From Cladorrhinum sp. PSN259 (lineage: Eukaryota; Ascomycota; Sordariomycetes; Sordariales; Podosporaceae): a DNA stretch of 64,000 nucleotides. The translations under genes were made by a program, and so were the position numbers. The notes beneath the pieces are model-generated. The model did not search any database, had not been told where the DNA came from, and worked only from the letters and a program-made list of their open reading frames with translations. Location of the stretch: positions 62,001-126,000 of the forward strand of contig MU867089.1 in assembly GCA_033725935.1 (NCBI GenBank), given 5' to 3'. Shown here in pieces: positions 10,420 through 21,491 of the stretch. How positions within the stretch are numbered: the first letter of the stretch is position 1; each line of letters starts with the position of its first letter.

Positions 10420-12273
10420 ATGTGGAGGGCAGCAAGGGACTCGGTCTGCCTGATCTGCCGGTCAGCGGTGACTTCAAGTACGCCCAACAAACAGCCATGG
10501 ATCAACCAAAGAACATTCGCAACCCGTGCCAGAGAGCGCCCCTCTCGAATGGTCCTCTCCGACAATGTTGCCCGTAGACCACCGTCCCGAGATGGAGACT
10601 CAAGGAAACCGAAGAATCGACAGGAAGGCCCATTCGGTGGCATGAACCGGACAGTAGCCAATGTCGACCCTCGGAGAGTACCACCATCAACGTCGTCCCC
10701 CTCATCGTCCAGAGACCGCGATCACGATCGCGATAGAGACTACAAGGGCAGAGATGATCGCGACTTCAAAGCCCTCAAGATGCAGCGCGCCCTTTCTACC
10801 ATACCTTACGGCCAGAGACAGGCCGTCAAGTTACGTATACAAGAGGTCGACTCATTCGACAAGTTCGACCTCGTCCCCGAGGTGAAGGAGGCCATTGTGA
10901 CCGATGTACTGAAGGGCATGACGGATGTTAAGCCAACACCGGTACAAAGACTTGCTATCCCGGCGCTCCTTGGGAATCCCGTTGGAGGGCCTCGGCGGAG
11001 GAGAGAATTACCAAAAGCATCCGAAAATACTAGGGAAGAGTTCCTTTTGGCTGCCGAAACAGGTTCTGGAAAGACGCTGTCGTATCTTCTCCCATGTGTT
11101 CACCATCTCAGAGTGAGTGAGGCGCAAGACACCGATGTCATCAACTATAACAAGCGGCTACAAGAAGAGAAGGAAAGGTGTGGAGGCGAACCGGTATCCA
11201 GATGGATTGAAAAGTTCGAGCCGCACCCCAACGTCGCTCGCCCCCGAGTTGTCGTGTTGGTCCCGACCGCCGAGCTCGTCGAGCAAGTCCTCAATGTGGC
11301 CAAGTTAATCTCTCACATGGCCAAGCTCAAGGTTCGCGCTCTGTCGTCCACCTACGATGCCGCCAAGATTCAGCGCAGTCTCTACGGCCCCGGCGGTATT
11401 GACATGGTCATCTCCACCCCCCACCTCCTCGCCAGGATCGCAGAACGAGACCCTAATGTGCTCTCGCGAGTATCACACCTTGTCGTTGATGAGGCCGACT
11501 CCCTCTTTGACCGCTCGTTCTCTCCAGAGACGGGCAAGATTCTTGACCGCTCAATGCCATCACTCAAGCAACTTATCCTCTGCTCTGCTACCATCCCTCG
11601 CCGCCTGGACAATTACCTCGACGCTCATTTCCCCAACATGAACCGAATCGTCACCCCCAATCTCCACGCCATCCCTCGTCGCGTCCAGCTTGGTGTCATT
11701 GATGTCTCGAAAGACCCTTACCGCAACAATAAGCTCCTCGCCTGTGCGGATGCTATCTGGTCCATCGGCAAGGAGGCGGCCGCCCATGAAGGTCCCGTCG
11801 AGGGAGAAATCGACGTCAAGCGCATCATGGTCTTCGTCAACGAGCGCGAGACTACACAGGAGGTGGCCGAGTACCTCGTCAGCAAGGGTATTGATGCCGT
11901 TGCGCTCAATCGTGATACTTCAGACCAGCGCCAGGCCGAGGCTCTCGCCAATTTCACCACCAACGATCCCCTCAGAATTACCAAGGCCGAGGCCGAAGCC
12001 AAGGCCAAGGCTGCGAAGAGCACGAGACACTTGGCTAACACCAAGGTTATTGTTGCTACCGATCTGGCGTCGAGAGGTATTGATACGCTTGCTGTCAGGC
12101 ATGTTGTCCTGTATGACGTGCCGCACACGACGATTGATTTCATCCATCGCCTTGGCAGAGCTGGTCGTATGGGTAGACGCGGCAGAGGTATTGTTTTGGT
12201 GGGCAAGGACGATAGAAGGGATATTGTTTCCGAGGTCAAAGAGAGCATGTTCATGGGACAAGCTCTTATTTAA
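10420..12273 (+). CDS. mrh4: Mitochondrial DEAD-box RNA helicase Mrh4
   Basis: A single exon of 617 residues. The N-terminus is rich in Arg, Ser and Thr with almost no acidic residues over the first 35 positions (MWRAARDSVCLICRSAV), fitting a mitochondrial presequence. A low-complexity RDRDHDRDRD segment precedes the core. Helicase motifs in order: Q-motif region TPVQRLAIP, motif I AETGSGKT (K218), motif Ia PTAELVEQV, DEAD at 357-360, SAT at 389-391, motif V ATDLASRGID, motif VI HRLGRAGRMGR from H576. In yeast, Mrh4 acts in assembly of the large mitochondrial ribosomal subunit; the assignment rests on the presequence plus the Mrh4-like linker between the Q-motif and motif I. The start is the first ATG after an AT-rich leader. 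The gene converges with the CorA-like gene; the stop codons are about 525 bp apart. Confidence 0.88.
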   Translation: MWRAARDSVCLICRSAVTSSTPNKQPWINQRTFATRARERPSRMVLSDNVARRPPSRDGDSRKPKNRQEGPFGGMNRTVANVDPRRVPPSTSSPSSSRDRDHDRDRDYKGRDDRDFKALKMQRALSTIPYGQRQAVKLRIQEVDSFDKFDLVPEVKEAIVTDVLKGMTDVKPTPVQRLAIPALLGNPVGGPRRRRELPKASENTREEFLLAAETGSGKTLSYLLPCVHHLRVSEAQDTDVINYNKRLQEEKERCGGEPVSRWIEKFEPHPNVARPRVVVLVPTAELVEQVLNVAKLISHMAKLKVRALSSTYDAAKIQRSLYGPGGIDMVISTPHLLARIAERDPNVLSRVSHLVVDEADSLFDRSFSPETGKILDRSMPSLKQLILCSATIPRRLDNYLDAHFPNMNRIVTPNLHAIPRRVQLGVIDVSKDPYRNNKLLACADAIWSIGKEAAAHEGPVEGEIDVKRIMVFVNERETTQEVAEYLVSKGIDAVALNRDTSDQRQAEALANFTTNDPLRITKAEAEAKAKAAKSTRHLANTKVIVATDLASRGIDTLAVRHVVLYDVPHTTIDFIHRLGRAGRMGRRGRGIVLVGKDDRRDIVSEVKESMFMGQALI

Positions 12274-12799
12274 CAAAAAGTAGTGAAGTATAGAAACGAT
12301 GTATGATAGATGTACTATTTCACGTATCTAGAAACTGAGCCGTATGGTGTGCTCTAGAGATCAAAGGAGCAGGATGCGGGAGGCTGTTGATATAAGGATA
12401 GATAGATGCCTTACATATTGGGGAGGGATGCATAGCGTTTGGATTTAGCACATCAAGACAAAAATATATACAAAAACACGCATAATCACGCCAGTCCTTC
12501 CTAGATCTCAATATTCTCTTATATGTATCCCTGGCCCATTCGATCTAAATCATCAAGTCGTATACCCTCATAAGATTCATAATCATCATCTTCGTCTTCT
12601 TCCTAACGCCAGTAAACATGAAACACAACACACGCAAGCCAGATGTACGGTTTCAAAACAAGACATCATCAACAACCAAAAAAGAAAGAAAAAGAAAGAA
12701 AAAAGGGGATATCTATTCCCTTTTTTAGCCCCATTAGATCCAATACGTTTAGCTCCCCCCCCAAAAAAGCAGAAAAATTAAGACAATGTTATTTCGTTT

Positions 12800-14693
12800 T
12801 CACTTCGTCCCAACATCCCAGGTCCTAACCTTGCTCAGCGTCCTCTTCCTCATGGCAGCCATGATCTGAGCCTCCATCTCCTCGATACCTTCCTCGATAT
12901 CCGCGTCCTCCTTTTCGTACTTTTGATCTCTCCTCCTGTCCCAAAACCTCCAAATAACTACTATAATAATGGTAACGGGAACGGTAATGGCAAAGTATAT
13001 CCACAGGTCAGGCGAGACCACCCTGTCTTTTTCTTGCGCAGTTTGTGATGACGTTTGTGTGCCGTCCGGACTGGTCGTCGTTACCACCGGGCCGTTGTTT
13101 CGGCTGTAGTTGTTGTTATCGTTAAAGTCAAAAAAGGTCATGCTGAAGACCGAAGCGAGGTAAGTCGCAGGCAAGAATATGGCGCCGAGTAGCGAAAGCG
13201 TCTTCATCGAGTTGGAGTCCCTCTTCGAGGAGTGGGCCAGCCGTCGCTGCTCCCCGGCCATTTTGAGCGAGAGTTTGCTCTCCTTTTGCGCAATGATGTT
13301 GTACAGCGCGGCCCTCTGGATCGATAACCTCTCGAGCGTGGTGTGCGCGTAGTTTTCTATTCCCTTCAGCTTGGATTGGTAAAAGTCCAACCGGGCCAGC
13401 ATGCTCCGGTGGACTTTGTACACTTGCCCTCTGGCGCCGCCGTATGCGGGAACTGGGGATGCCATCTCCCAGAACTGCTCCATCGCTTTGTGCATGGATT
13501 TGATGATTTCCTGGTACGCCTGCGGCCGTTTCCACAGGACCTGGGAGTGGCATTCGACCAGGTCCCTGTTGATTTGGTCCAGGTCGACCATGGAATCCTT
13601 GATGTATTTTGATTCTTCTTCGAGGACTTCGTTTCTCATCGAGACTGCGTGTTCGAGGAGACGCAGCCATTCCCTTGCGTCACGCTGTTTCTGATCGTTT
13701 TTTGCCGAGAGGTCGTGGCTGAGGATTATGATTGGGAGTAAGAGCGGGTGCATGATCTGTAGAGCGCACTCCTTGAGGTGTTTGATGCTCTCCACCATGT
13801 CAGATGATTTGGTTCCCTTTGCGAAGCCCGTTGTGATGCCCGTTCGGAAGGAGTGAGATAGCATGAGTTCCCACCCTCTGGTGAAACCCTTTTTCCTGAC
13901 GTCGGATTTGCGAAAGATGATTTGAAGGTGAGGATCATCGTCGTCTTGGTCGAATGCGCACCAGAAGAAGGGACCGACAACACTCATGCTTTCGATTCCC
14001 CGGAAGGGGAGGTGCATCACCCGCACCATTTGCTCGTAGTTCTCGTGGCTGAGTGACAGGTAGCCTGGGGTGAAGGTCTCGGCTTGTTTGGCATTTTGTT
14101 GGAGACTTTACTGTGTCAACATGAAGCAAGACGATAAGTGTGGTAAATAAAAACTCACATCAACCTGAGACCGCTGACCAACTTTACTCCCGGTGGAAGC
14201 TTCTCTGCTGGAGCGAATGCCCCCTAAACATACAATCAGTATTTTGATTACAATCCTTACGAGCCGAAAGGTGTACTCACCCGTCGATGCAGAAAGTTTC
14301 CAAACTCATCTGGTAGCTCGTCAAGTCGGAAGCGATGTTCCTCCACGGTATTGCACGAGGGATCCTGGACTTGTCAGTTTCTGTCATCAACCTTATTCCC
14401 CCAGATAGTTCTTCTCATCCCAGTATATCCCGAATGCCGTCCAAGCCAAGCATCCACTGGCGATGATGCTTATAGCCATTAAGCTTCCGCTTCCAGCCAT
14501 GGCATCTTGTCGATCACCACCACAATCCTCCGTTTCGCGCATCTCATCACCACACAAGGAATCCGGAAGAAGAGAAAAAAAGAAAAGAAAGAAAAAAAGA
14601 ACTCACCGTATAATTAAAGATTTCCAAATAACTGGTGGCCTCCTCGACCAACTTGCACTCCGTCACATAGCGCTTAAACATGTAGTCGTCCAT
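12800..14693 (-). CDS. CorA-like membrane protein lacking the GMN motif
   Basis: Four exons (14693-14607, 14364-14281, 14223-14159, 14105-12800) encode 513 residues. The first intron is long (242 nt); the others are 57 and 53 nt. The protein begins MDDYMFKRYVTECKLVEEA. A long helical region follows (about 180-375), then two C-terminal membrane helices: one in LLGAIFLPATYLASVFSMT and one in LWIYFAITVPVTIIIVVIW, separated by a Ser/Thr-rich loop. This is the architecture of the fungal CorA-like/ZntB superfamily. The GMN sequence that ends helix 1 in true CorA magnesium channels is replaced by SMT (400-402), so ion selectivity is uncertain. The acceptor of intron 3 was put at TAAAG (14106) because the earlier CAG leaves an in-frame TAA. 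Confidence 0.82.
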
Positions 14694-15225
14694 CTGGTGT
14701 TTTCTTCTCTCCCTTACCGAGCGCCACCGCCGTTATTCTCTCCCGTCCGTTACTCCTTTTCTTTTATAATCAAATATTTCGAACGCCAGATAACGATATT
14801 TTCATCGCTTGAAAACCAAACAGTTATATAAGCAAACAAACTCCAACGCCTGAGATCACTTTTTCCCCTTTTTTGCCGTTTGAATCGATTGCAGTACGAA
14901 AGTCGCGAGTTTCCAACTTTTTCCAAGGTCGGTGATCGAAAGTAGCGTAAAGTCGGTGATATACCCACCCCATAAGCTCAAACACGCTGCCAAGAAACCA
15001 AGCAAAAAAGCGAACGAACCAGCCACCGCCTTCTTGCAGATATGTACAGTATGTACTGTTCGAAGTAGTACGAATATGCAAGTCAATCAAAGATGGTTTA
15101 GAGTGTCCATTTCATGTGTTGCACATGCCAGAACTCGAGACGTTTTCTTCAAGGAAAGACGAAGGGGAGAAAAAGAAAGGAAAAGAAAAAGGGAACAATT
15201 AAAAATACGATAGACGGTAATCATG

Positions 15226-15243
15226 CAACAACAACAACAACAA
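15226..15243. repeat. (CAA)6 microsatellite
   Basis: Six perfect CAA units in the intergenic region upstream of the CorA-like gene. Confidence 0.9.
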
Positions 15244-15929
15244 GCCCTGGTTCTCTCGAATTTGTTGCTCAGTTGTGTTGAATCACAGCAATATTTAACT
15301 GGCAGGGTTCTAGACCCAACCACCTCTCCAACAAAAACAGATTGATCCTGTTCCCAAAGATCTCTTTCAAAATTTCCCCAAGAAGCGAAGAAACACAAGC
15401 TAGACATGAAGAATGTAACCCGGAAGGTGCTATCCGAGCCGAGACGAGGGTTGAATTGATCTCGTTTCGTTTCGAACTGCCGTTCCCTTTCCCCCACCCC
15501 AGAAAATAATAATCATAATATAAAAAGGTTCCCACATCTCGCATCTTCACCACTCGGAAGCCGAATGACTGGTCTGGGCAACCTCCCAAAAACCCACCGA
15601 GAACAAACCCTAAAAATCGAGATGTTTCGGTCATTGTCCCACTGTGTAATGGCAATCTGAATTTAACTGTATGATCTGCATCCCGTCCAAGGTTTTTTTT
15701 TTTTTCTCTCACCCACGCCCAGCTTTTGATGACCCGTACATATATACGCATGACCACCAATCCACCCATCACTTTATCAAACCCACCACGGTTATTAGTA
15801 TACACCAGAATCTTAATTGCATGTACCAGTAAGGTAATCCATCTAATTTGTGCTTGAATCCAAACATCAAAACACCCCCCCGAGGATTAAAACAAACCAA
15901 ATGATGTATTAAAACAAGGGTGGTTTCCT

Positions 15930-15960
15930 CCCATCCATCTATCCATCCATCCATCCATCC
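15930..15960. repeat. (CCAT)n microsatellite
   Basis: About seven CCAT/CTAT units in the noncoding DNA between the CorA-like and PKA genes. Confidence 0.9.
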
Positions 15961-16809
15961 TGATATTGGATGCCTATCTTGTGTCGGTGGAGGGGTTGTC
16001 AGAATGAAATAAGGTTATCTCTCTATGTAGGTACCTTAATGTCCATAGTTCTCCCGCACCACACAGTGACACACCACACACGCACACACACAAAGCTATT
16101 GAATGCCCGTTATTAAATCGTTTACTGACCAGGTGGGTCCTCTTGAAACGTCAAATAATTTATTGCTTAATGTTGAAAACACCATCACCATCAACAAACC
16201 ACCTGGTCAGAACCAATTGGTGGGCATGTGTTTTTCATCCGACAAGCCGTTAGCCCAGTCATCCAATGTAGGTAGATCTCTGCAGATCTCTCTGGAAAAG
16301 CAAAGAAAGGGACTCAAACTTTGTTGATAAAGGGGTCATATCATCTCTTGCATAATGACTGGCCCAACAGATAAGCTGCAGACACAATCATGCTTCATTC
16401 ATAGAAATAACCGCAATAACTGGTTATTCACTACCAGACTGCTTCCTAATATTGTATATCTCAAGGATGCTTTCCTAGGTACTGTATTGCGTGCGCATGC
16501 GTGCGTGCCATGTTCCACAGGTAAGTCCAAAATAGGGACAAAGGAGGATACTCATTATTATGTTATTTTCCCCTTTTCTTTCCCCTCATCCACTCAACTA
16601 CTCAACCCACAATCCACAACCCGCACTCAGCTCCCATCGACTCTTCCAATTTGAAACCGTTGTGCAATCAATCCAATTACACGTTTCATATAATCTTCAA
16701 GCCTGATCCCCTTTCTTCGTTTCTTCGACCCCAAAAGAAAGGTACAAGTAGCCCACTCCCATTCCCATGCAAAGATGAAAGGAGAAAAATAACCACAATT
16801 GTTAGGCGG

Positions 16810-18588
16810 CTAGAAATCTGGGAATAAGTGGCCGTATCTACGTATTGCCGTGTTAGCTTTTCTTCGCCTAAACTCCCAAACTGAACAAGAAACTGAAGAA
16901 ACACTCACTCGTCAGTCCCCGTATTACCGTACCGCTCCGTCTCCTCCGGGTACTTGTCAAACTGGCTCGCGTCTCCGGCACCCGCCTTCACTGGCGGCGT
17001 GTAGGGCGCATCAATGTCCTTCCTCGCGAGTCTGTCCCACGTCACCTCGGCAAACCACGGGTGGTTCCTCACGTCTTTTGAGCCCTCGTAAAGGTTACCT
17101 AGCCGCTTGCTAAGATCGGCAGTGATTAAACGCTCGAGGAGGTTCTGTGCGTCCGCGTGTATGTATGCCGGATACTTGACCCTGCCGCGCAAGATGTTTT
17201 CGTAAATCTTCAGAGGAGAACCGCTGTCCCAGAATGGCGTGTACCCGCACAGCATTTCGTATATCAAGATACCCAGTGACCACCTGCGGTAGGTATGTCA
17301 GGCCAAATCACCCTTCCCAAAAAATCACAGACATATAACCACTTACCAGTCCACAGACTTGTTGTAACCCTTGTTACTCACTACCTCGGGTGCCAGGTAA
17401 TCTGGTGTCCCGCAGAGAGTCCACGTCTTGTCCGGGACACGTTTGGCAAACCCGAAATCAGTAATCTTGACATGGCCATGCCTATCAAGTAGGAGATTTT
17501 CGGGTTTGAGATCTCGGTAGATGATGTTTCGTGAATGAAGGTATTCTAGTGCCAACGTGACTTCGGCAGCGTAGAATTTCGCCACAGGGTTTGGGAACCG
17601 CTGCAAATGTCAATTAGCGCCTGCCGCAACCACCACAAGCAGCGGGTCGGATGAAAATAAACAAACTTACCCCTGATTTTCTCAACAACGAAAACAGCTC
17701 ACCACCTTCCACAAAGTCCATGACCATGTACAAGTTTCGCGCATCCTGAAAGGTACCCCAGAGTGTAATGAGAAATGGATGTTTCACTTCTGCCAGCATC
17801 CTTCTTTCGTCATTGGTGTGCTCGACCTGCTTCATCTTGACCACCTGGGCCTTTTTCAGCACCTTGACGGCATAGAACCTCTGGTTGTGCTTCGACTGCA
17901 CCAGATGAACCCTGCCAAAACTACCAGTCCCTAGGGTTCTCTGCATCTCAAAGTCGTTCAAAGAATACTTGCCCTTGGTTACCCGAAGAGTTTCCTGGGC
18001 CGGTTGCGGTTGCTGCGTCTGTGGCTGCTGTTGAGCAAATGTCCCTGTTGACTGCTGGGGAAGGGGGTACTGGTGCTGAGGCAAGTGTCCGCTAGACGTC
18101 TGCCCCGAGCTCGCCCCGCTCCCGGAACCTGTTGGATATTGTGCATACTGAGCTTGTGCGTATTGTTGTCCTGGTTGTTGGTAACCACCGGCGCCGTCGT
18201 GCTGAGGAGGATTGATGAGGTTCGAGATGCGCGGCAGGTTTTGCGAATCTCCGGCTTGAGAGGAGGTGGAATGTTGCTGCTGCTGCTGCACCGGGTATCC
18301 GGGCTGCTGGGAAATTGGTGGATTATTCATTGGCTTTAGCTTCTCGGCCGCCGCTTCGGCCGACACGTCGTGTTTAGCGGCGGCAGTACCGGTACCACCG
18401 GTAGACTGACGAGTCGATTGTGAGGCAGTGCGGGAGTGCGACGACGCGAGGGGGAGGGTATTTTGCTCGAGGCTCTTTGCGGTCGTCGGAGTTACCGGGC
18501 TCGCGGGGTTACTGTTCGAAGAATCTTGATTGCTATCCCTCGTGCGTTTCTTCTTGAGAAAGTTTCCGATTGCTTCCTGGAAAGGCAT
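16810..18588 (-). CDS. pkac-1: cAMP-dependent protein kinase catalytic subunit (PKA)
   Basis: Four exons (18588-17671, 17600-17347, 17283-16909, 16837-16810) encode 524 residues; introns are 70, 63 and 71 nt. The first 205 or so residues are a Gln/Ser/Thr-rich extension with a QQQQQ run, as in filamentous-fungal PKA catalytic subunits. The kinase core has GTGSFGRVH (about 220), K242 in YAVKVLKK, the catalytic loop YRDLKPEN with D336, DFG at 354-356 and the activation-loop sequence TWTLCGTPDYLAPE with phosphorylatable T367. The last 28-nt exon supplies the typical C-terminal hydrophobic end YGHLFPDF. The enzyme phosphorylates Ser/Thr sites when cAMP releases its regulatory subunit, and in fungi controls growth, carbon sensing and conidiation. 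The identification is secure; the symbol follows Neurospora usage. Confidence 0.96.
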
Positions 18589-20406
18589 CTAAAATATACT
18601 CCGAAGAAGACGGGGCAGCAGAGCGCAAAGCAAACCAGACAATGGCCAGATAGCGAAGAAGCTGTAGCGAGCTGTAACTGTAGCTGCGCAGGCAAATCAA
18701 ATGACGGGCCAATTAGGGGATGACGTTTGTCGGAGGGTGTGTCGGCGGGCAATGCGGCAATGCGGGATGGGAGGTGGTGACACTGGGATCTCAACCCTTG
18801 GAACGTAGGATGATGACTGCTGCTGTCTGCGGGCGGTTGGATGCGAATGAATACTCAATTAGGACGAAGCAAGTTCTGACGAAAAAGACGAGGAGAGATG
18901 ATGGCGTCCCGTCTCTGCGAACGGGGTTGTATGGCTCCGGAGGGCTAACGACGGCAGCACAAAGAGAACAACGCTGGACTTTGTGTGGTCCAGAAAAGAG
19001 GCCGCAACAGGGTACCAGCACTAATTCCGCGATGACCTGCGGGTGGGTGGTTGAGCTCCGCCGAGAGATTGCTTATGAGCGACTCGACAATCTCTCGATT
19101 GTCAAGCCGGGAACTGCTAGAGCACGCAGGAACCCAGGATGAGAGAAGAGGGGAAAACGGAGAGGAAAAAAGAATAAAGACGTAAGGATGCTACGGAATT
19201 GTTAATGGGGAAAAGTGACGGGATTGTCAAAGAAGGTTGGAAAAGCCAGTCAGTCAACTAGTCGTGAGAATACCGTGTTGTGGGCTAGAGTCTGAAGCAA
19301 GGGGCAGCGGAGTGTAGCTGCAAGGCCCATGGATGGAACCTTGAAGGTGCAAAGTAAGAGGGGATTCAATGTGGAGAGTGGGCCCTCTATACTGGAGAGG
19401 GAAGAGGTTCCATTGCTTCTTTCTCTTGTTGCTCATCCTGAGGCTGCGCCGCCGCTTGTTGCTGAGATGCGGCGCGGGAAAGAGAACGTGGCCAGCCGAA
19501 AGCTCCTTTGTTCTTCTTTCCCAATTGCTCTTTACCATTTCCAGCCAGCTAGCCGCTCATTCCGCCTTGATGTTCATTTGGAAAAGCAAAGCCGACTGGA
19601 ATCTTGTCGGCAAATTTTATTAGGTGCTCATCCATATGCTTTTCTTCCCTCAATCAACGCCACCAACCAATTGGAGCTTTTCGACATCATCACGGTCTTG
19701 GTAGGATGGATGGTGGGATGGGATGCGGGCGGGCGGGCTTGCCCAAGTGGGCTGGAATGTGCAAGGATGTGAGGTGATGGAGGGGCGACGCTGTGATGGT
19801 GGGGTTGTCCCAAAATCCAGGGTGACCCATGTCAAGGGGGATGGTGCGGTTTGTGGTTCAGCAGCCCTGGGGCTCGACATCGTCATAGCTCGGGTCTGTG
19901 GGACCAACAGAAAGCTGCCAGACACCGCAGAACCGATTGTGCAAGTCGTCCTAACATGGCTGGTAAGCGGGACGGGTCTTAACACGCCGTGTGTCCGCAA
20001 GTCAAAAGAAAAAGACAGCCCCGATATGAGAGACCGACTCGATGCTGGAACCCGCAGCGGGACTTGCCTTGCCGCAGCCGAGAGGAGCCGACCAATATCT
20101 CCGCCATACGAGAACCGAGTAAGTAGAACAAGCTTGTCGACCTGTAAACTATAAACTCCCATTCAAAATAAACTCCTGAAAGACGTTACTGATACATGGG
20201 ACCTTATTTTCACCTCCCGGATCCTGTAAGCCATGTAAATAAAAAAAGGTGAAAGTAACAGCCCACTCCAGCCATCCTTGCCATGCAGATATGTACGATT
20301 ATCTTGTATCTTTTTTTTTCTTAATCTTGTTTGCTCGTTCGTTATCAAATAGCCTGCTAGAAAATAGCTTTCCACTTTTCTTTTCAAAAACCCCTTCTCG
20401 CCTCCT
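18589..20406. other. Promoter region of the PKA gene and 3' region of the lectin gene
   Basis: Both flanking genes are on the minus strand. Only unconvincing ORFs are present (for example 140 codons at 18720-19142), with no motif on either strand. No repeat family or RNA gene was seen. Confidence 0.45.
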
Positions 20407-21491
20407 TTAGAAGCGGTGGTTCCGCTTGTTGTTGGCTCTCCATGCCGTAAAACCAGCATAAGCGCCACCCAGAACAAGGAAGAAGATAATGATCTTGGTA
20501 AAGAACCACGTCCAGCTGCTGCCCTCCTGAGTGACCGACTTCTTTCCTCTGCCGCTTCCGGGGGTGGGCTTTCCGGTGGGTTGAGCCGTGTAAAGATTCT
20601 TGGCATTGACCGAAATGATGTCGTGGTTATCGCTGAGCTCTCCAGTCTCGGCGCTGAAGCCAAGGTAAGCGACTTGAGGGATCGCGGGGGGTTCGTTTGT
20701 CTCGAAGCAGAGTGTCCACTCTCCCTCGCTCTTGTACTGGAGCTCCAGCTTGATGTACTTATCCTGGAAGTAGGTCAAGCGGAACTTTGTCGGGACGGTG
20801 GCGTGTCGGATGCCCCTCGCCGAGCAGCCGGCAAACTCTGTGCTCTTTCCATCGGTATCCTTGTCGTACGAAGTCCTGCCGTCGCCAACCATGGCCATGA
20901 CGTAGGGAAAGACAACACCGGGGCGGTTGTTCTTATATGTGTCAAAGAAGATTCCCAGGCCCTCAAACCTGTCAGTGCTGCCAAACACGGGACCCATCTT
21001 TCCACGCTCCTTTGTAAGCCACACAGCGAAACCATCGCCGTAGAGCTGGTTCTTGCCGTGGATCTTGAATTCCACCTCAATTTCCCAATTCGTGGCCGTC
21101 AATGGCACTCTCGAAAAGAGCCAGCCGGTCTGCGATGGATGATCCGAAGTCAGGCGAATATATCTGGAGTGGATGCAAACATTAGCACGTTTTGGTTTTG
21201 GTCTCTCGGCGAGGAGGAGTATTTACTGGTCGGTGCGGATGATTGTGTCGCCTCCAAAGTCAAACCACCGACTTTGCATGTCTGAGTCAAGGTAGGGCTA
21301 GAGATAGGAACACGGTCGAGGTCAGTTAGGTCCTTCTCTTGATCGCATCCATCCAGAAGCATATTGCGCACCTGCACCAGCGTGTGTGTTTTCAGCCCTA
21401 TGCTCTTGACATTATCCTCATCCTGGTGAGGAGAATTTCCCCAGGCACAAGTGGCCAGCCATAAAGCCGACAGCACCGATTTGAGAAGCAT
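20407..21491 (-). CDS. L-type lectin cargo receptor (ERGIC-53/VIP36/Emp47 family)
   Basis: Three exons (21491-21372, 21297-21227, 21163-20407) encode 315 residues; introns are 74 and 63 nt. A signal peptide (MLLKSVLSALWLATCAWG) is followed by the leguminous-type lectin domain: PYLDSDMQSRWFDFGGD, then SRVPLTATNWEIEVEFKI, DGFAVWLT, FEGLGIFFDTY, DGRTSYDKDTDG and YLGFSAETGE. A basic, Gly-rich stalk precedes one membrane helix (WTWFFTKIIIFFLVLGGAY) and the short cytosolic tail RANNKRNHRF. The family binds high-mannose glycans on cargo proteins and cycles between ER and Golgi. The tail ends in RF and lacks a classical KKXX signal. Frame continuity supports both introns. Confidence 0.9.

Larger units (their letters stand above)
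14694..16809. other. Intergenic region with simple repeats
   Basis: The region holds the promoter of the CorA-like gene (-) and the 3' region of the PKA gene (-). It contains a (CAA)6 tract at 15226-15243, a CCAT-type repeat at 15930-15960 and a CA-rich stretch near 16065-16095. No coding sequence with a recognisable motif was found. Confidence 0.5.

Noticed and set aside
20416..21285. 289-codon plus-strand ORF opposite the lectin gene
   Set aside because: It is antisense to exons with a complete lectin domain and arises from the reverse frame of a biased coding sequence.
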